NCBI RefSeq assembly: GCF_000143415.4
Contig: NW_003314464.1
Coordinates: 14,294-60,688, forward strand
Direction of reading: 5' to 3'
Length of the DNA stretch: 46,395 bases
Source: Selaginella moellendorffii
Lineage: Eukaryota > Streptophyta > Lycopodiopsida > Selaginellales > Selaginellaceae
Shown: positions 20,081 to 30,575 of the stretch, piece after piece
Layout: each line of letters opens with the position of its first letter
How positions within the stretch are numbered: position 1 is the first letter of the stretch
Program-made: the position numbers and the translations under genes
Notes under the pieces: generated by a model
Seen by the model: only the letters and a program-made list of their open reading frames with translations
What the model was told of the DNA's origin: nothing
The model's database searches: none

Positions 20081-21041
20081 TATTCCTTTACTAAGTTTCT
20101 AATGTATTTTATTTCAAGGTGAACAATCCGAATCTGAATCAGAGGAGGCGTGATGGCATGTGGCCTTACGCCATTCCTAGGTGAGATGATACAAATAACA
20201 AGTATAAATTCTTAGTTGTTCTAGCAAATCTTACTTAAAGTTCAAGGTGAACAAGCCGAATATGAATTCATCGGATTGTTATAACAAATTGCGAGGTGAT
20301 GGCATGAGGCGATACGCCATTTGAGAGTGGTAGCCATTCCTATATGAGGTGAGTGAAATATTTATTAGAAATACCTCATTCAATTGTGCACTTCTAAGTC
20401 TTGGTCCACTCAATACTGTTTGCATGTTTTTATTTTAATTCTTTCTCTAAAATGTTATTTAGCATGTGGCTTCATGCCATTGCTCTCCACAATCATGCAT
20501 TGAATTTTTCTATCCTTGCATAATACTTCTCCATATATATAGCATGTGCACACATATGATATGGTTCATTAGGCCTGATATAGTGTGTGAGGTAAAACAA
20601 AGATGATGTGATACCAATCACACGTGCATAAATCTAATAATATGGCGTGTGGCCCATATTAATGGCACATAAACCCATATTGTGGGCTTACGTGCTTTAT
20701 GTACCATCATTCCCTTGCAGCATGTGTGTTGGTTTCCTTTTATAACACAACGAACTCCATATTTTAGGGTGAAGAGCGTTCTCATGGCAAGCACAAAATC
20801 TGTAAGTGAGGTAAAAAAGGAGACGGAGAAGGAGATAGGTGAAGATGTAGAATATATAAGTCTTCCAAACTCCCCGTACTATACTCCAGGTGATCATTTT
20901 TCTGAATAAACGGCAACATTAACAACTATCGAGAACGCCCCAGTAACGTCAGAGACAACAATCCAAAGCAAAACAACTGACCCAGAGAAGGATGATAGTA
21001 CCGCTGAGAGTACCAAAAAGGAGGTGTCCACTAGCGCTTAG
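20081..21041 (+). other. 3' region of the DUF7869 gene: possible C-terminal exons and palindromes
   Basis: Two similar exon-like pieces (TTCAAGGTGAACAATCCGAA at about 20115 and TTCAAGGTGAACAAGCCGAA at about 20241) follow intron-like gaps. A third piece after an acceptor at about 20766 reads VKSVLMASTKSVSEVKKETE, then DVEYISLPNSPYYTPG. After a TAA it continues with a Thr/Glu-rich tail (ENAPVTSETTIQSKTTDPEK) to TAG 21039-21041. It may be the disordered C-terminus of the same gene or a small separate one. Confidence 0.35.
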
Positions 21042-21676
21042 GCTTATAATGGCGTGTGCCCTCATGCCATTTACTTGATCACCAAATACCTTTTTCCCTT
21101 TGCACTAGTATATCTAATACCGGTCTGAGAAATAGAATGGCATGTGCCCTCAGGCCTTTTACTAAATCACCTTTGAAAGAAATGCAAGCCTCTATGTCGT
21201 AAAAAAAAGGTACTAGAGAAATTCCTTAATAATATGAATGTTATTTAGTTTCATGAAAATACACTTAGGGTCAAATGAGTTAAATGACTTCTCCAGACTA
21301 GCAATGCCTCTTGCTACACCTTCACAATTAGATTCATTAGAAAAAGATAATATTGAATAATATCTAAATGTTCTCACCATTAAGTTATATGTCTGGCTAA
21401 TAGGAATGACGTTCATCTTGGAAAGCTCACCACACGCTCAATGAACAAACAAATAGTGTGTGCGCGCATGCCATCGCTCTTCTTTAGCTTCAGATTCAGC
21501 TTGTTCACCTTGACAATGAGATTTATTATACAACCAGATGGACTCAGTCTGGACACAAAGTCACCGCGCTAGTCACCATGCCCCAGATATGTCTAGCCCC
21601 TGGACAAAAAACATATAATTTCACGTCATTTTCAAATACTTGAAAATTTGTACCTAGTCCCATTTTACTGAATAAA
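21042..21676. other. Right subterminal region of the transposon
   Basis: AT-rich, no credible gene. Palindrome copies at 21049, 21137 and 21452. Confidence 0.5.
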
Positions 21677-21698
21677 TCCCACTTTAACAAAATAGAGC
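21677..21698 (-). repeat. Right terminal inverted repeat (22 bp)
   Basis: Ends AACAAAATAGAGC, the exact reverse complement of the left end. Followed by the target-duplication candidate ATATATAA. Confidence 0.85.
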
Positions 21699-22157
21699 AT
21701 ATATAAAGAAAAGACTGTGTAATGGTGAAAAGTTAATTGTGACAAAAGCTCTAAAGAGCTTTTGTAGAGAATTGTAAAAGCTCTAAACAATATTATTGAA
21801 ACTAAAGTTAAACAAGGACAAGATCAAGGAAAAAGGGTATTACTACCTAGAATTACTTTGAAACCAACTGAAGAAGATATGATTTTTATCTTGAAAAGAT
21901 AATAATTTCTTGTAAGATTAGCATTCTCAGTGAATATTTATAAATCATAAGGACAAACTTTAGAAAATATTGGAATTTATTTACCACAAACAGTTTTTGG
22001 TCATGGACAATTATATGTTGTACTCTCAAGAGGAACATGAAAAGAAAAAATAGTCATGTGTGCTAAAAATTATAAGAGCCAAGGACAGTTAACAATAGAA
22101 AATACTCATAAAAGTGTAACATACATAAGAAATATTGTATATAAAGAAATTCCTTAA
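21699..22157 (+). pseudogene. Helitron helicase, right fragment (broken)
   Basis: It resumes the gene cut at 442: KKRLCNGEKLIVTKA, then after decay KRVLLPRITLKPTEEDM, then FLVRLAFSVNIYKS and GQTLENIGIYLPQTVFGHGQ followed by LYVVLSRGT. This is the C-terminal signature of Helitron helicases (KSQGQT, GIYLP-PVFSHGQLYVALSR). Stops interrupt it (for example TAA where the family has Gln in KSQGQT). It ends RNIVYKEIP with TAA at 22155-22157. Confidence 0.85.
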
Positions 22158-22286
22158 ACTTAGAAAATGGAATTATTATACCTTTCCAGTACATAAAAAA
22201 ACATTTCATACTAATGACACACTCTAAAACAGACCAACAGTATTCATATGTACTTTTTAAAATTATGGAATAATGTACATAGCACT

Positions 22287-22312
22287 CCTAGCGAAGCTGG
22301 AACGTTTACTTA
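22287..22312 (+). mobile_element. Decayed Helitron 3' terminus
   Basis: CCTAGCGAAGCTGG, 8 nt, then CTTA followed by T. It aligns base for base with the better-kept Helitron end at 39856-39886 on the other strand (CCCAGCGGAGCTGG, 8 nt, CTAG, T). It lies 130 bp after the helicase stop, where a Helitron 3' end is expected. Confidence 0.45.
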
Positions 22313-22351
22313 TACACAATTATAAGTTTTGAATTATTAATCCAATAATTA

Positions 22352-22507
22352 CATGAGGTCCAAGTGTACAGCTACGATGCCATATATTAATATTGGTGGC
22401 CGTACACTAGTATTAGCATAATGGGATTTATTAGCTGTCTAATCAGTTAATTCCAGACCACTCGCTCCTATATACAAGCTAGGGTTTTTGGGTTAATTGA
22501 TATGTAC
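22352..22507 (+). repeat. Dispersed stem-loop repeat, copy A
   Basis: Begins CCAAGTGTACAGC (stem) and ends GGGTTTTTGGGTTAATTGATA. It is shared with 30447-30575 (minus) and 44411-44545 (plus). Copy A has an extra internal GGCCGTACACTAG segment. Confidence 0.75.
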
Positions 22508-23564
22508 AAAATGGTCTGGCTCCACTACTCCATCCTTGATGACAAAGGCAATCCGGGAGACGCAAGGAATGGCACAAGAGATGGTTGCCATGTTTTTGCA
22601 CAGCTGGTGATTACAAGGTCTGCTGGAGGTGGCACCCACCAGACACCATTCTCCAGGCTGCCAGAGGAGCAGACATAGACCTCAACACGATTCACTGTAA
22701 CCAACCTCTGGCTCTTCTGTTGCACAGTTAGGAACATGCTGGACGTGGGAACACTCGTAGGTAGCACTTGAGAGGTGGCATGCCTAAATTTTTGTACTAG
22801 TCCATATGGGACATTGGGGAACAGACATATATGTTTCATCAACCTGAGCAAATGCAAGTTTGGAGTCACACAAGGAAGGCTGCTGGTTTTGACATCTTGG
22901 TTCAGGATATCACTCCTCATGCTGAGAAGTGCATGGAGATCCTATAAAATCCTCCTCCAACATCACTTAAGATGGTGCCCGTTTCTTTTGCTGGTTTATA
23001 CCAGAGTTCGCTGCTACCACCCACCTGTTCCAGCAAGGTTGAATTCAAGTATACACCACAAGCAGTCATCAACGTTATGACAAGAGTTGTCACATATTCT
23101 CATCCTCCTCCTTTTGTTAGAACTTGTGCAGTGTCAATTCACTATTGCAGAGTCAACCACATAAAAATTAAAGACCCAACCTGTGTGTTTTGTGGTGAAT
23201 TGTCTAAGTGTGTCCTTATGAGTCAGTCTCGCCTTAAATGACGATTTATACGAACGGTTTGTAAGGCTTGCTATTGTGGTCTGAGAAATTAATGGTCGCT
23301 TTGATTTGGTCTCCTACATTTACAAAATTAAAAAGAGATAGCAACACAGAAAAAAGATTGGCTCCAAAGCAATAAACTTACAATCCTCCTCTTCTTCCTC
23401 GTGGCAACGCTTCACCTGACCTGCTTCTCACCTCCTGAGCACACAGCCTCGATCTTTTCATCACGGAAACAACCATAACACAAAACAGACAAATAGAAAA
23501 TGATTGTAGTAGCTATTCGAGGAGCGTGCATCAGAGATGCTTGAGAGCTGGTTTAGCTGTTAGC
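22508..23564. other. No recognisable gene
   Basis: A 131-codon minus ORF (22920-22525) has no family I know and no supported exon partners. The stretch may contain decayed exons, but nothing can be named. Confidence 0.4.
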
Positions 23565-24156
23565 TCACTGGGTCGCGACCATTTCGGAGATAAATGCGGC
23601 ATTCACTTTACCGAGACGTTCATGAGGTTCTGTTCCATGTGATATCTTTGCCATGTCAGATGATTCCCATCTGGCACTGGCTTTTAATGCACTTCCTTGA
23701 CAGAGCTTTTGTCCGTGAGATAAAACCTTAGTGCTGTATTCATGGATCTGCACTCTCGCTGACCCGATGCTTGTGGCTCTTATCCTCTTCGGGGCCCTCC
23801 TTTGCCCACCTTCTTCCGCTGCTGGTCTTCTTTCTTTCCTCCAGCCAAGTGAAAATCTGCCCGTGAGCAAAGATCATGACTGGAAGGTGGATGTGCTTTT
23901 TACTCGAAGGCTTGCCGGACGTCTCGTTGCTCCCTCCTGATTGATGGATGGTCTAGAAATGACAAAGCCTGGGCATTTCCTCCTACATCCCACAATAAAA
24001 ATGTCTCCACGTAGAAATTTTAGACATTTGCCTGGCACTCGATGTATCAATCCTGGTCTTCGTTAGGTATTCTTCGAGCAAGCCATCATTTTGTTCCAGC
24101 ACAGGCTTGGAAGATGCTCGTTTTCCTCGATCTGCAACCACCGCTTGACAAGCCAT
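23565..24156 (-). CDS. Small three-exon gene, unknown product (167 aa)
   Basis: Exons 24156-23994, 23952-23904 and 23856-23565 join in phase (163 + 49 + 292 = 504 nt) through two GT-AG introns of 41 and 47 bp. The ATG at 24154-24156 opens MACQAVVADRGKRASSKPVL. The middle reads STWRHFYHPSIRREQRDVRQ and the end GKVNAAFISEMVATQ, stop at 23567-23565. The protein is basic and Ser/Arg-rich in the centre, with no signal peptide or membrane segment seen. I do not recognise the family. Its start lies 250 bp from the divergent RSPH14-like gene, so the two may share a promoter and a sperm-flagellum context (inference). Confidence 0.6.
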
Positions 24157-24406
24157 GTTTGTGAAATCCTGCCAAAAAAGAAAGAGGAAAAACTAATAAA
24201 GAATGAGAGAACTAGCTTGCAGAGTCCCTGTTAATTTTGTGTTGCGTCAAAATACAGACAGCAGAAGAAGTGATTGACAAAGATGACATGGCATGATGTG
24301 GACCAATCAGGTCGAGAATCTGCATTTTTCTTGATCAGTCTAACCTCTTTAAAATCACGTCCGCTCTTCCATTTAAGGGCACGGTTTGTACTACGAAGCC
24401 GCGGAC
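24157..24406. promoter_or_regulatory. Candidate bidirectional promoter
   Basis: 250 bp between two divergent start codons. It includes a TTTAAA-type AT box at about 24350 (CTCTTTAAAATC) upstream of the plus-strand gene. No experimental support. Confidence 0.4.
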
Positions 24407-26066
24407 ATGGCGGCAGTGGAGGATTTGGGATCTCAAGAGCACTACCACTGGATGCAAACAAGCAAGGCTTACAACTCGGACCCATTCGTGTACCACGTCA
24501 ATCGATGGACTAATTGGTATAACAATTCGCACCAAATTGTTTTACATCAGTCACGATCAATGATAAAGCCGCAACCGCATATTATCGTCAATCAAGCATA
24601 TGGCAATCTCATGGCTCCCAAAATTGTGAGCTGAAGCTGCACGCGTTCTATAGGTTTACTAAGCTTTTTTTTATAGGTCCGTTGCTTGGGAGATCCAAAT
24701 CTTATTGTTCGTCAAAAGACAATGACCTGGGCCGTGGAGTATCTTAGAATTGCAGATAACCGAGCACGATGCTTCCAAGCAGGTAAGAAAATGATATTTA
24801 ATGTTTCACATAAGTAAATAAATAAATAAATAAACTTGTGAAGGTCTTCTTAAGGTTTTGATGAAGCTTTTCTCGGAGACCGATTCTTACATGCTACAGC
24901 AACTGGCTTTGGCTTTTAAATATGCCGCAGGTGTGATTTTTAGCACACATGTCAATAAGTAATAACTTGCTGTCCCAGAAACTGAAATTGGTGGGCGTCA
25001 CATGAGCTACTTGGGAGCAATACAGGGCCTGCTCAAGATGGTAGTCATGTCTCTGGGCTTGTTCTTGTGTAGAGGTTTACTTGTTTTTTTTAGCTCGAAT
25101 CGGATGACAGAATATTGAGAGGAAATGCACTTCAAGCCCTCAATAATGCCAGCAGTTCTCGACTAGGTATGATGAATTTATAAACACCATCTATCACTTT
25201 GTTTGTTCCCTCCGCAGCAAGGGAAGAGATTGTCTATGGTGATAAGACTTTGAAGTTCATTCTTAACATCATCAACTTGGAATATGATAATCGCTGCTTG
25301 ACTGCTGGTCTGAAACTGCTGACAAAATGTGTTAGAGGAGGTTTGGATCACAAAGCGACTAATCAGCTCCTTGAAGCCGATGCAGTTATCACTTGTATCC
25401 AGCTTACGGCATTCTCAGATATTGAAGTGAAAGAGTTGGCAGCTCGACTTTTATGCTTACTTGCGTAGGTTCATATTTTTATAGAAAGACATACGCTGTT
25501 TTTTTTTTTCTTTTTTTCTTTTTTCTTTTTTCTTTTTCTACTTGCACTGTCCTTGACACAGGCTCTCTAAGGATGTTCGAAAAGTGTCAGTTGAGAGGAA
25601 AGCCGTTGCAAAGCTCTTGGAATTGCTAAATGACAATGAGCCAAGTATTGTGCAAGCTGCTGCAGCAGCAGCACTGATGAGGTTTGCAGTTATTCAAGAA
25701 AAGTATTTTCCTGACGCTTCAACATGCAGCCTAACCATTAACGTGGATGCCAAAAAACAGCTCATTGATCATCAAGGAACTTTACAAATTCCTCCATTAA
25801 TAATACCACAGGACGAAGTTCTTTGTCTTAATATTCTTCAGGTTTATAGCATACTATGTTTTACAAGAAACTGAAAATTGTTCATTTTACAGTTGTTGAT
25901 AAATGTGGCGGAGAATCCTCATTCAAGAAAAGAACTACAAGAAACAATTCCAGATTTACGTGAAATAATAGAGAAGTCTCCATCCGCTGTCCTTAAAAAT
26001 TGGGCTAGATATGGCATCCAGCATCTTTTGTTTAAGCACCGACCATTTACCTGGGCTGGTGTCTAA
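24407..26066 (+). CDS. RSPH14: Radial spoke head 14 (RSPH14/RTDR1)-like armadillo-repeat protein, 415 aa
   Basis: Eight exons join in phase: 24407-24625, 24677-24782, 24844-24930, 24979-25040, 25094-25166, 25218-25464, 25562-25841 and 25893-26066, with GT-AG introns of 48-97 bp. The total is 1248 nt with TAA at 26064-26066. Residues 1-60 are a plant-specific leader (MAAVEDLGSQEHYHWMQTSK). After this come armadillo/HEAT-type helices: VRCLGDPNLIVRQKTMTWAV, LLKVLMKLFSETDSYML, ILRGNALQALNNAS, VKELAARLLCLLALSKDVRK and PSIVQAAAAAALMRFA. The opening 'pair number, direction, count' repeat resembles RSPH14, a spoke-head protein of motile axonemes. Another armadillo family cannot be excluded. Intact and probably functional; such a gene fits a plant with swimming sperm. 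Confidence 0.75.
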
Positions 26067-27699
26067 GCTGGGGCTTTGGTTCATAATAAAGGTGAACTAT
26101 CTAGAAAGAAAACCTTATGATTTGACCAAATAACCAGAAAAATCCAAAAAAAACTGTTCAGTCATAGACTGTAAATGAATGAGATAAGAGTATTTCTTGA
26201 ATAAGCAGTAAATTATGTGTGACTTCTTATCTAATGTTAATTATTCTTGGAGTCCTGATGCACTAGAGCAGTACCACATTCAAATAAATAGGGCCACACA
26301 CAAACTGTAACATTGATTCACAATGTCCTTTTGTTGCTGAAGCCATATCCTGACAAGGGGCAAATGGAACATCGCTAAAGCTAGATTAAGTTGGGATGCA
26401 AAACTAGATAGTCAACCCAGGGACCTAGGACCTAAAAAGTTCTAAGTGAGGAGCGAGAGAGAGAGAGAGAGAGAGGAGCGAGGGAGGAGTGTGAGGACAG
26501 CAGTAGCAACACTTGTGCCATGCCATCAACTCTCCTCCTTCCTCCTCTTCCTCCCCTTTGTCTCTTCTCTCAAAAGATGCTTTTCTGTCATTTGGATCTT
26601 GATTTCTCTCAAATGGTTGGGAGTTTCTACAATTCCTTTAATGGGAGGCTTGTAGGAGTGGAGCTTCACATCTGTCTATAATGGTGCAGTGAGATCTGCC
26701 ACAGATCTGGAGATCTTGCTGACCCTGTCTGCAGCCAGGGTTAGGGTACTTGGTGCAGGCACAAGAATTACCTGTGGCTGGGATGGATTTCTCCTCCTTC
26801 ACCACTTTCTTACCTATCTCTTTTCTCTCTTTTCCTCCCTTTCTTCCACTCTTTTTTGGTTTCTAATTTTTCAAGGCTTATAACGTTGGATCAGCTAGGA
26901 ATCAGTACAAAATTTCATAGAGGGATACCTGTGGGGACTGTTTACATCCTCAGCTCAAGGTCTGGCACAGTTGCAGAGATCTCCCCTACCCAAGGTGGCA
27001 GGTAGGTTTTCGACTAGCAGCCAGGGCTGTTAGCATGGCAGCTGTTTGGTCACCCTAATATACAATTTGCACCTTGGCATGGCAGCTAGTTGGTGGAAAC
27101 ATGTGGCAGTTGACCTTGCAGTCTCGCAAGTGGAATTTTTCACCCTAGGCCTGGCCATAATGGTGGCTAGGAGGACATGGGGGCTATAGGTTGGATGATC
27201 TTTGGTGCTAGTGTCATAGAAATATGGCCTAATGATGGAGAGCTCACTTTCTTCATTGGATAGTTCAAGGGTTTCTCTCTTGGCACATTCAAAATATTCC
27301 TCAAGGATGGATATGAGGGGACTTTAGGGGATTTTTGGATCTAGTGGTAGGGATCGCTGTCACAACAATGGAGGGTGGCTGCATAAAAACTGCATCAATC
27401 TCGTTCCGCTTGATTGCTTGGATGTTGGTCTGATTGATATAGAGCTGTATGGTGAAGATCTTTGGAGTTGTGAGACACAAATCCCTAAGCCCCAAAGTGG
27501 AGCTGAGAGGGTGCCACATGGTAGTGGCTGAAGTAGAAGCCAAACAAATGTGATACATTTGGAATAAAAGCTCCCAATTTGAGAAGTCGAGAGCGGGAGT
27601 TGAACTCCCAATGAAGTGCTCAAGGAACGAGTACAAAGCGATCAAGAAGCAAGCTCCTAGAAAAGGGACACAAGAGGACCAACACATGACACGTGGAAG
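26067..27699. other. Intergenic, no supported gene
   Basis: Holds the presumed 3' end of the RSPH14-like gene, a GA microsatellite (about 26452-26473) and CT-rich low-complexity DNA. ORFs here look random. Confidence 0.5.
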
Positions 27700-29397
27700 T
27701 GTCAGGACCAAATCCAAGATAGACCTGAGATGAAGTCTGAGATGGAGTCCAAGTTGGACCCGAGATGAAGTCTGAGATAGAGTCCAAGTTGGACCCAATA
27801 TGAAGCCGAGATGGAGTCCGAGATGGAGTTCGAGTTGGACATGACATGGAATTTGAGATGAGTTTGAGAAGGAGTCCAAGATAGCCCCGACATGGAGTCT
27901 GAGAAGGAGCCCGAGAAGGAGTCTGAGATGGAATCCAAGAAGGAGTCTGAGATGGAATCCAAGAAGGAGTCTAAGATGGAGTCCAAGAAAGAGTCTGAGA
28001 TGGAATCCAAGATAGAGTTTGAGATGAAGCCCAAGGTTAAGTCCAAGACCAAGACCAAGATCGAGATTGAGACCAAGACCAAGTCAGAGTCCAAGACCAA
28101 GACCAAGACCGAGACCGAGTCTAAGTTTGAGTCTGAGTCCGAGTCCGAAGGTGAAAGCCCAAAGTGATTATCTTCCAGACCCTGGGGGGTTTGGTGAGCT
28201 CCAAAATGTATGGTAGGGGGAGGACTTCAATGGAATCAGTTTGGCTAGGAAAGGCCAATGTGACCAAGGAAAGTTATATCTATATGGTGGGTGATGATAT
28301 AACCATTGAAGAATCCAAAGCTAGAGTGAACAAGGATGAATAAGTGGGGTAACTTGGTGAAGTGTTCAAGAGTTAGCTCTAGGTACCCCAAAAGATCGAA
28401 TAGTTGATGCTCCCAATCCAAGTGTAGGTAGCATTACCTACTTGGATATGTGGTATAGCTCATCGAAACCTTGCTCTAGCCATATGGCTAGAGAGTAGAA
28501 TATGTGGAGAGTACCCACAAGGCTTATGTAAGGCAATGGTGTTTCAAAATGTCATCCCAAAGTCTCGGACTCTAGAAAATAACTGAGAAGTACCCGAGAT
28601 GGAGTCTAAGGTCGAGACTGAGATTGAGACCGAGACTGGGACCAGGACCAAGACCGAGACCAAGATCAAGGCCGAGGCCGAGACCGAAATCAAGCCCGAG
28701 TCCGAGTCCGAGGGTGAAAGCCCAAAGTGTTCATCTCCCAGACCTTGGGGGGTTTGGTGAGCTTCAAAAGTATAGTAGAGGGAGGATTCCAGTGGAGCCA
28801 GTTTGGCCAGGAAAGGCTAGTTTGGCCCAAGAGGGCTGTACCCAAGTGTTGGGTGATGGGATAACCATTGGGAAGTCCAAGACTAAAGTGAATATGGACT
28901 AACAAGTGGGATAGCTTGGTGAAGTGTTCAAGAGTCAGCTTTAGTTCCCCTAGGAGATTGAATGGCCGATGCTCCCAGACCAAATATGGGTGGCACTACC
29001 TACATAAATAATTGGCATGGCTCAATAGAACCTCACTCTAAGCCCATGGCTAGAGCACCCAAAGGCAGAAGGTGGGGAGAGTACCTATGAGGCTTGTGTA
29101 GGGCCACGGTATTCCAAAATGTTGTCCCAAAGTCTCAAACTATGGAAAAGAAGAAGAGTGGTCCTTTGGTGTAGTGACCAATGATACAGTCATGTGAGGA
29201 GGAAATCTCAGAAGACAAGTTAGACACGTGGAGCATTTGAACTAAGTGCAATGGTTGAGTGGCATAGATGCCATTCTTGGGGTTAACAAGTCCCTAAGTC
29301 TAGAATAAGACTTATGGAAGTTGTGAATAAGACTCCTCCAAGTGGTCGAAAGTGTGGGTAAGTGACTAAAGTAAAATTGAAAATTTAGTTGCTTACA
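27700..29397 (+). repeat. Probable solo LTR of a related gypsy family, with internal tandem duplication
   Basis: Starts TGTCAGGACC and ends GTTGCTTACA, like the gypsy LTRs above. Flanks are GGAAG and TGAAG (4 of 5). The GAGTCC minisatellite (27716-28150) is followed by GGTGAAAGCCCAAAGTG at about 28150. The whole minisatellite-plus-body unit recurs at about 28590-29395 (second GGTGAAAGCCCAAAGTG at about 28713). No internal coding region, hence solo LTR. Confidence 0.6.
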
Positions 29398-30446
29398 TGA
29401 AGTTGGACTAAAGGTAATTAAGATTTAATATTTTACTAAGATATTTTTAAATTTATTAAACTTTATGTGATATTTCATATTGCATATGAAAGAAGAGTAT
29501 TTAGATGATTTGATACTGTATTATTAAAATTACACACACTTACTTTTATTATACAGATGGTATGTAGTGATATAATAGAAAATATAGTTTAAAGTAAAAA
29601 CTAAATAAATAGTGACTAAAGAAAAAGATATATTCCATGACTTAAAATAAAGAGTTAAATAGCTTTAGCTATTTTTCTTGTGTATTTATTTATGCTTTTA
29701 TTAATAATCTGATGGTACTTATTAATACATTCATCAGTGAAATTAATCACATTTAGTTGTCAGTAGGCTGAGTATTCATATTTGTGCAATAACTTATAAT
29801 TTTACATATTTTTTAGATTTAATAATATATGCATTGATATATGAAAAACATAATATGGACATGATTTAGACAACACTAGCACAAGAATAACACAATAAAA
29901 CAAGCTATAATTTAAAGAAATATGATTCATCATCCTAAAAGGATGAGAAACTAAATTCCATGACAAAGTTTATATTTTTTAATATTACAAGATGTATGTA
30001 GTTCAAGTTTGTCCTAAATCCATATATTTTGTAACAATATCATATTTTAATGTACATGAGGAAAAATTATAAGGTAGAATGAATCATCATGTAAGAATAA
30101 GTTTTATCCAGTGATATGAAGATTTTAAATAAAAGAAAATATTAGTTATTAACTTAAAAATTGAAGTAAAATTTTAAATTATTACATTATACTTTTAGTT
30201 CTAATGAGTTTTAAAGTATAATAGAAGCACAAATATCAGACTAAAATATCTATAATCTCTTATTGTGGCATTTTAAAAAAATGATTGTTATTTAATAGTA
30301 CATACACAATTGTTTTATATACTAAACCAAAAAAAACCTTTATGAGGAAATTAAATAATAGATCATATTTTAAATTTTAAAAATAATAAATCAATTTTTA
30401 TTTGTAATATTAAATTGTGAGTGCATGGAATATGGATATGGAATAT
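29398..30446. other. AT-rich desert
   Basis: Very AT-rich, no ORF of note, no recognised repeat except the flanking stem-loop copy B. Confidence 0.6.
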
Positions 30447-30575
30447 AGAAATGTGCATATCCATTAACCCTAATTTTTATACAAGAGCAAGTGATCCATA
30501 TTAAAACCAATCTAATGCCTGTCAAAATCCCACTATACTAATATTAATATATGGCATTGTAGCCGTACACTTGAA
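30447..30575 (-). repeat. Dispersed stem-loop repeat, copy B
   Basis: On the minus strand it reads CAAGTGTACGGCTACAATGC and ends GGATATGCACATTTCTATATTCC-like. Similarity with copy C continues about 60 bp further (CCATATTCC, CACTCA). Confidence 0.75.

Larger units (their letters stand above)
827..21474. repeat. Dispersed 22-bp palindrome family (about 25 copies)
   Basis: The half-site is ATGGCRTGAGG (variants GTGTGG, GTGTGC) followed by its reverse complement (CCTCAYGCCAT). Approximate starts: 827, 1904, 1979 (perfect), 3203, 3394, 3535, 13276, 14553, 14613, 14690, 16128, 16199, 16814, 16912 (perfect), 17082, 17152, 18754, 18811, 20153, 20299, 20459, 20642, 21049, 21137, 21452. Those at 16128, 16199, 18754, 20642 and 21452 are degenerate. 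None was found inside the gypsy/TRIM insertion or outside 443-21698, so the family belongs to the TIR transposon. Copies lie in introns, intergenic DNA and, at 1904 and 1979, in frame in an exon. Confidence 0.9.
443..21698. mobile_element. Putative novel TIR transposon (ParB-like/HAD plus DUF7869), about 13 kb without nested insertions
   Basis: The element starts GCTCTATTTTGT and its right end is the exact reverse complement over 22 bp. The flanks are GGATATAA on the left and ATATATAA on the right, which fits an 8-bp target duplication with two changes or a 6-bp one. Removing the element and one target copy rejoins a Helitron helicase frame (NLDI to KKRLCNG), an independent test of the borders. 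The total span is 21256 bp, of which 8242 bp are a later gypsy insertion plus its target duplication. Contents: a long minus-strand gene (14497 to 883), a plus-strand gene (17256 to about 21041) and about 25 copies of one 22-bp palindrome. The element could be a relative of KDZ/Zisupton-like or hAT-like transposons, but I cannot place it in a named superfamily. Both genes are broken, so this copy is not autonomous. Confidence 0.8.

Noticed and set aside
827-21474. Evenly repeated palindromes as a CRISPR-like array
   Set aside because: Spacing is irregular, copies lie in introns and exons of eukaryotic-type genes, and no cas genes are present.
22525-22920. 131-codon minus ORF as a gene
   Set aside because: Starts at a non-ATG-supported context, no recognised motif, and no in-phase partner exon found.
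27892-28167. Lys/Glu-rich 91-codon ORF
   Set aside because: Minisatellite of the solo LTR, not a gene.
29398-30446. AT-rich block as an organelle DNA insertion
   Set aside because: No plastid or mitochondrial gene could be recognised; composition alone is not evidence.
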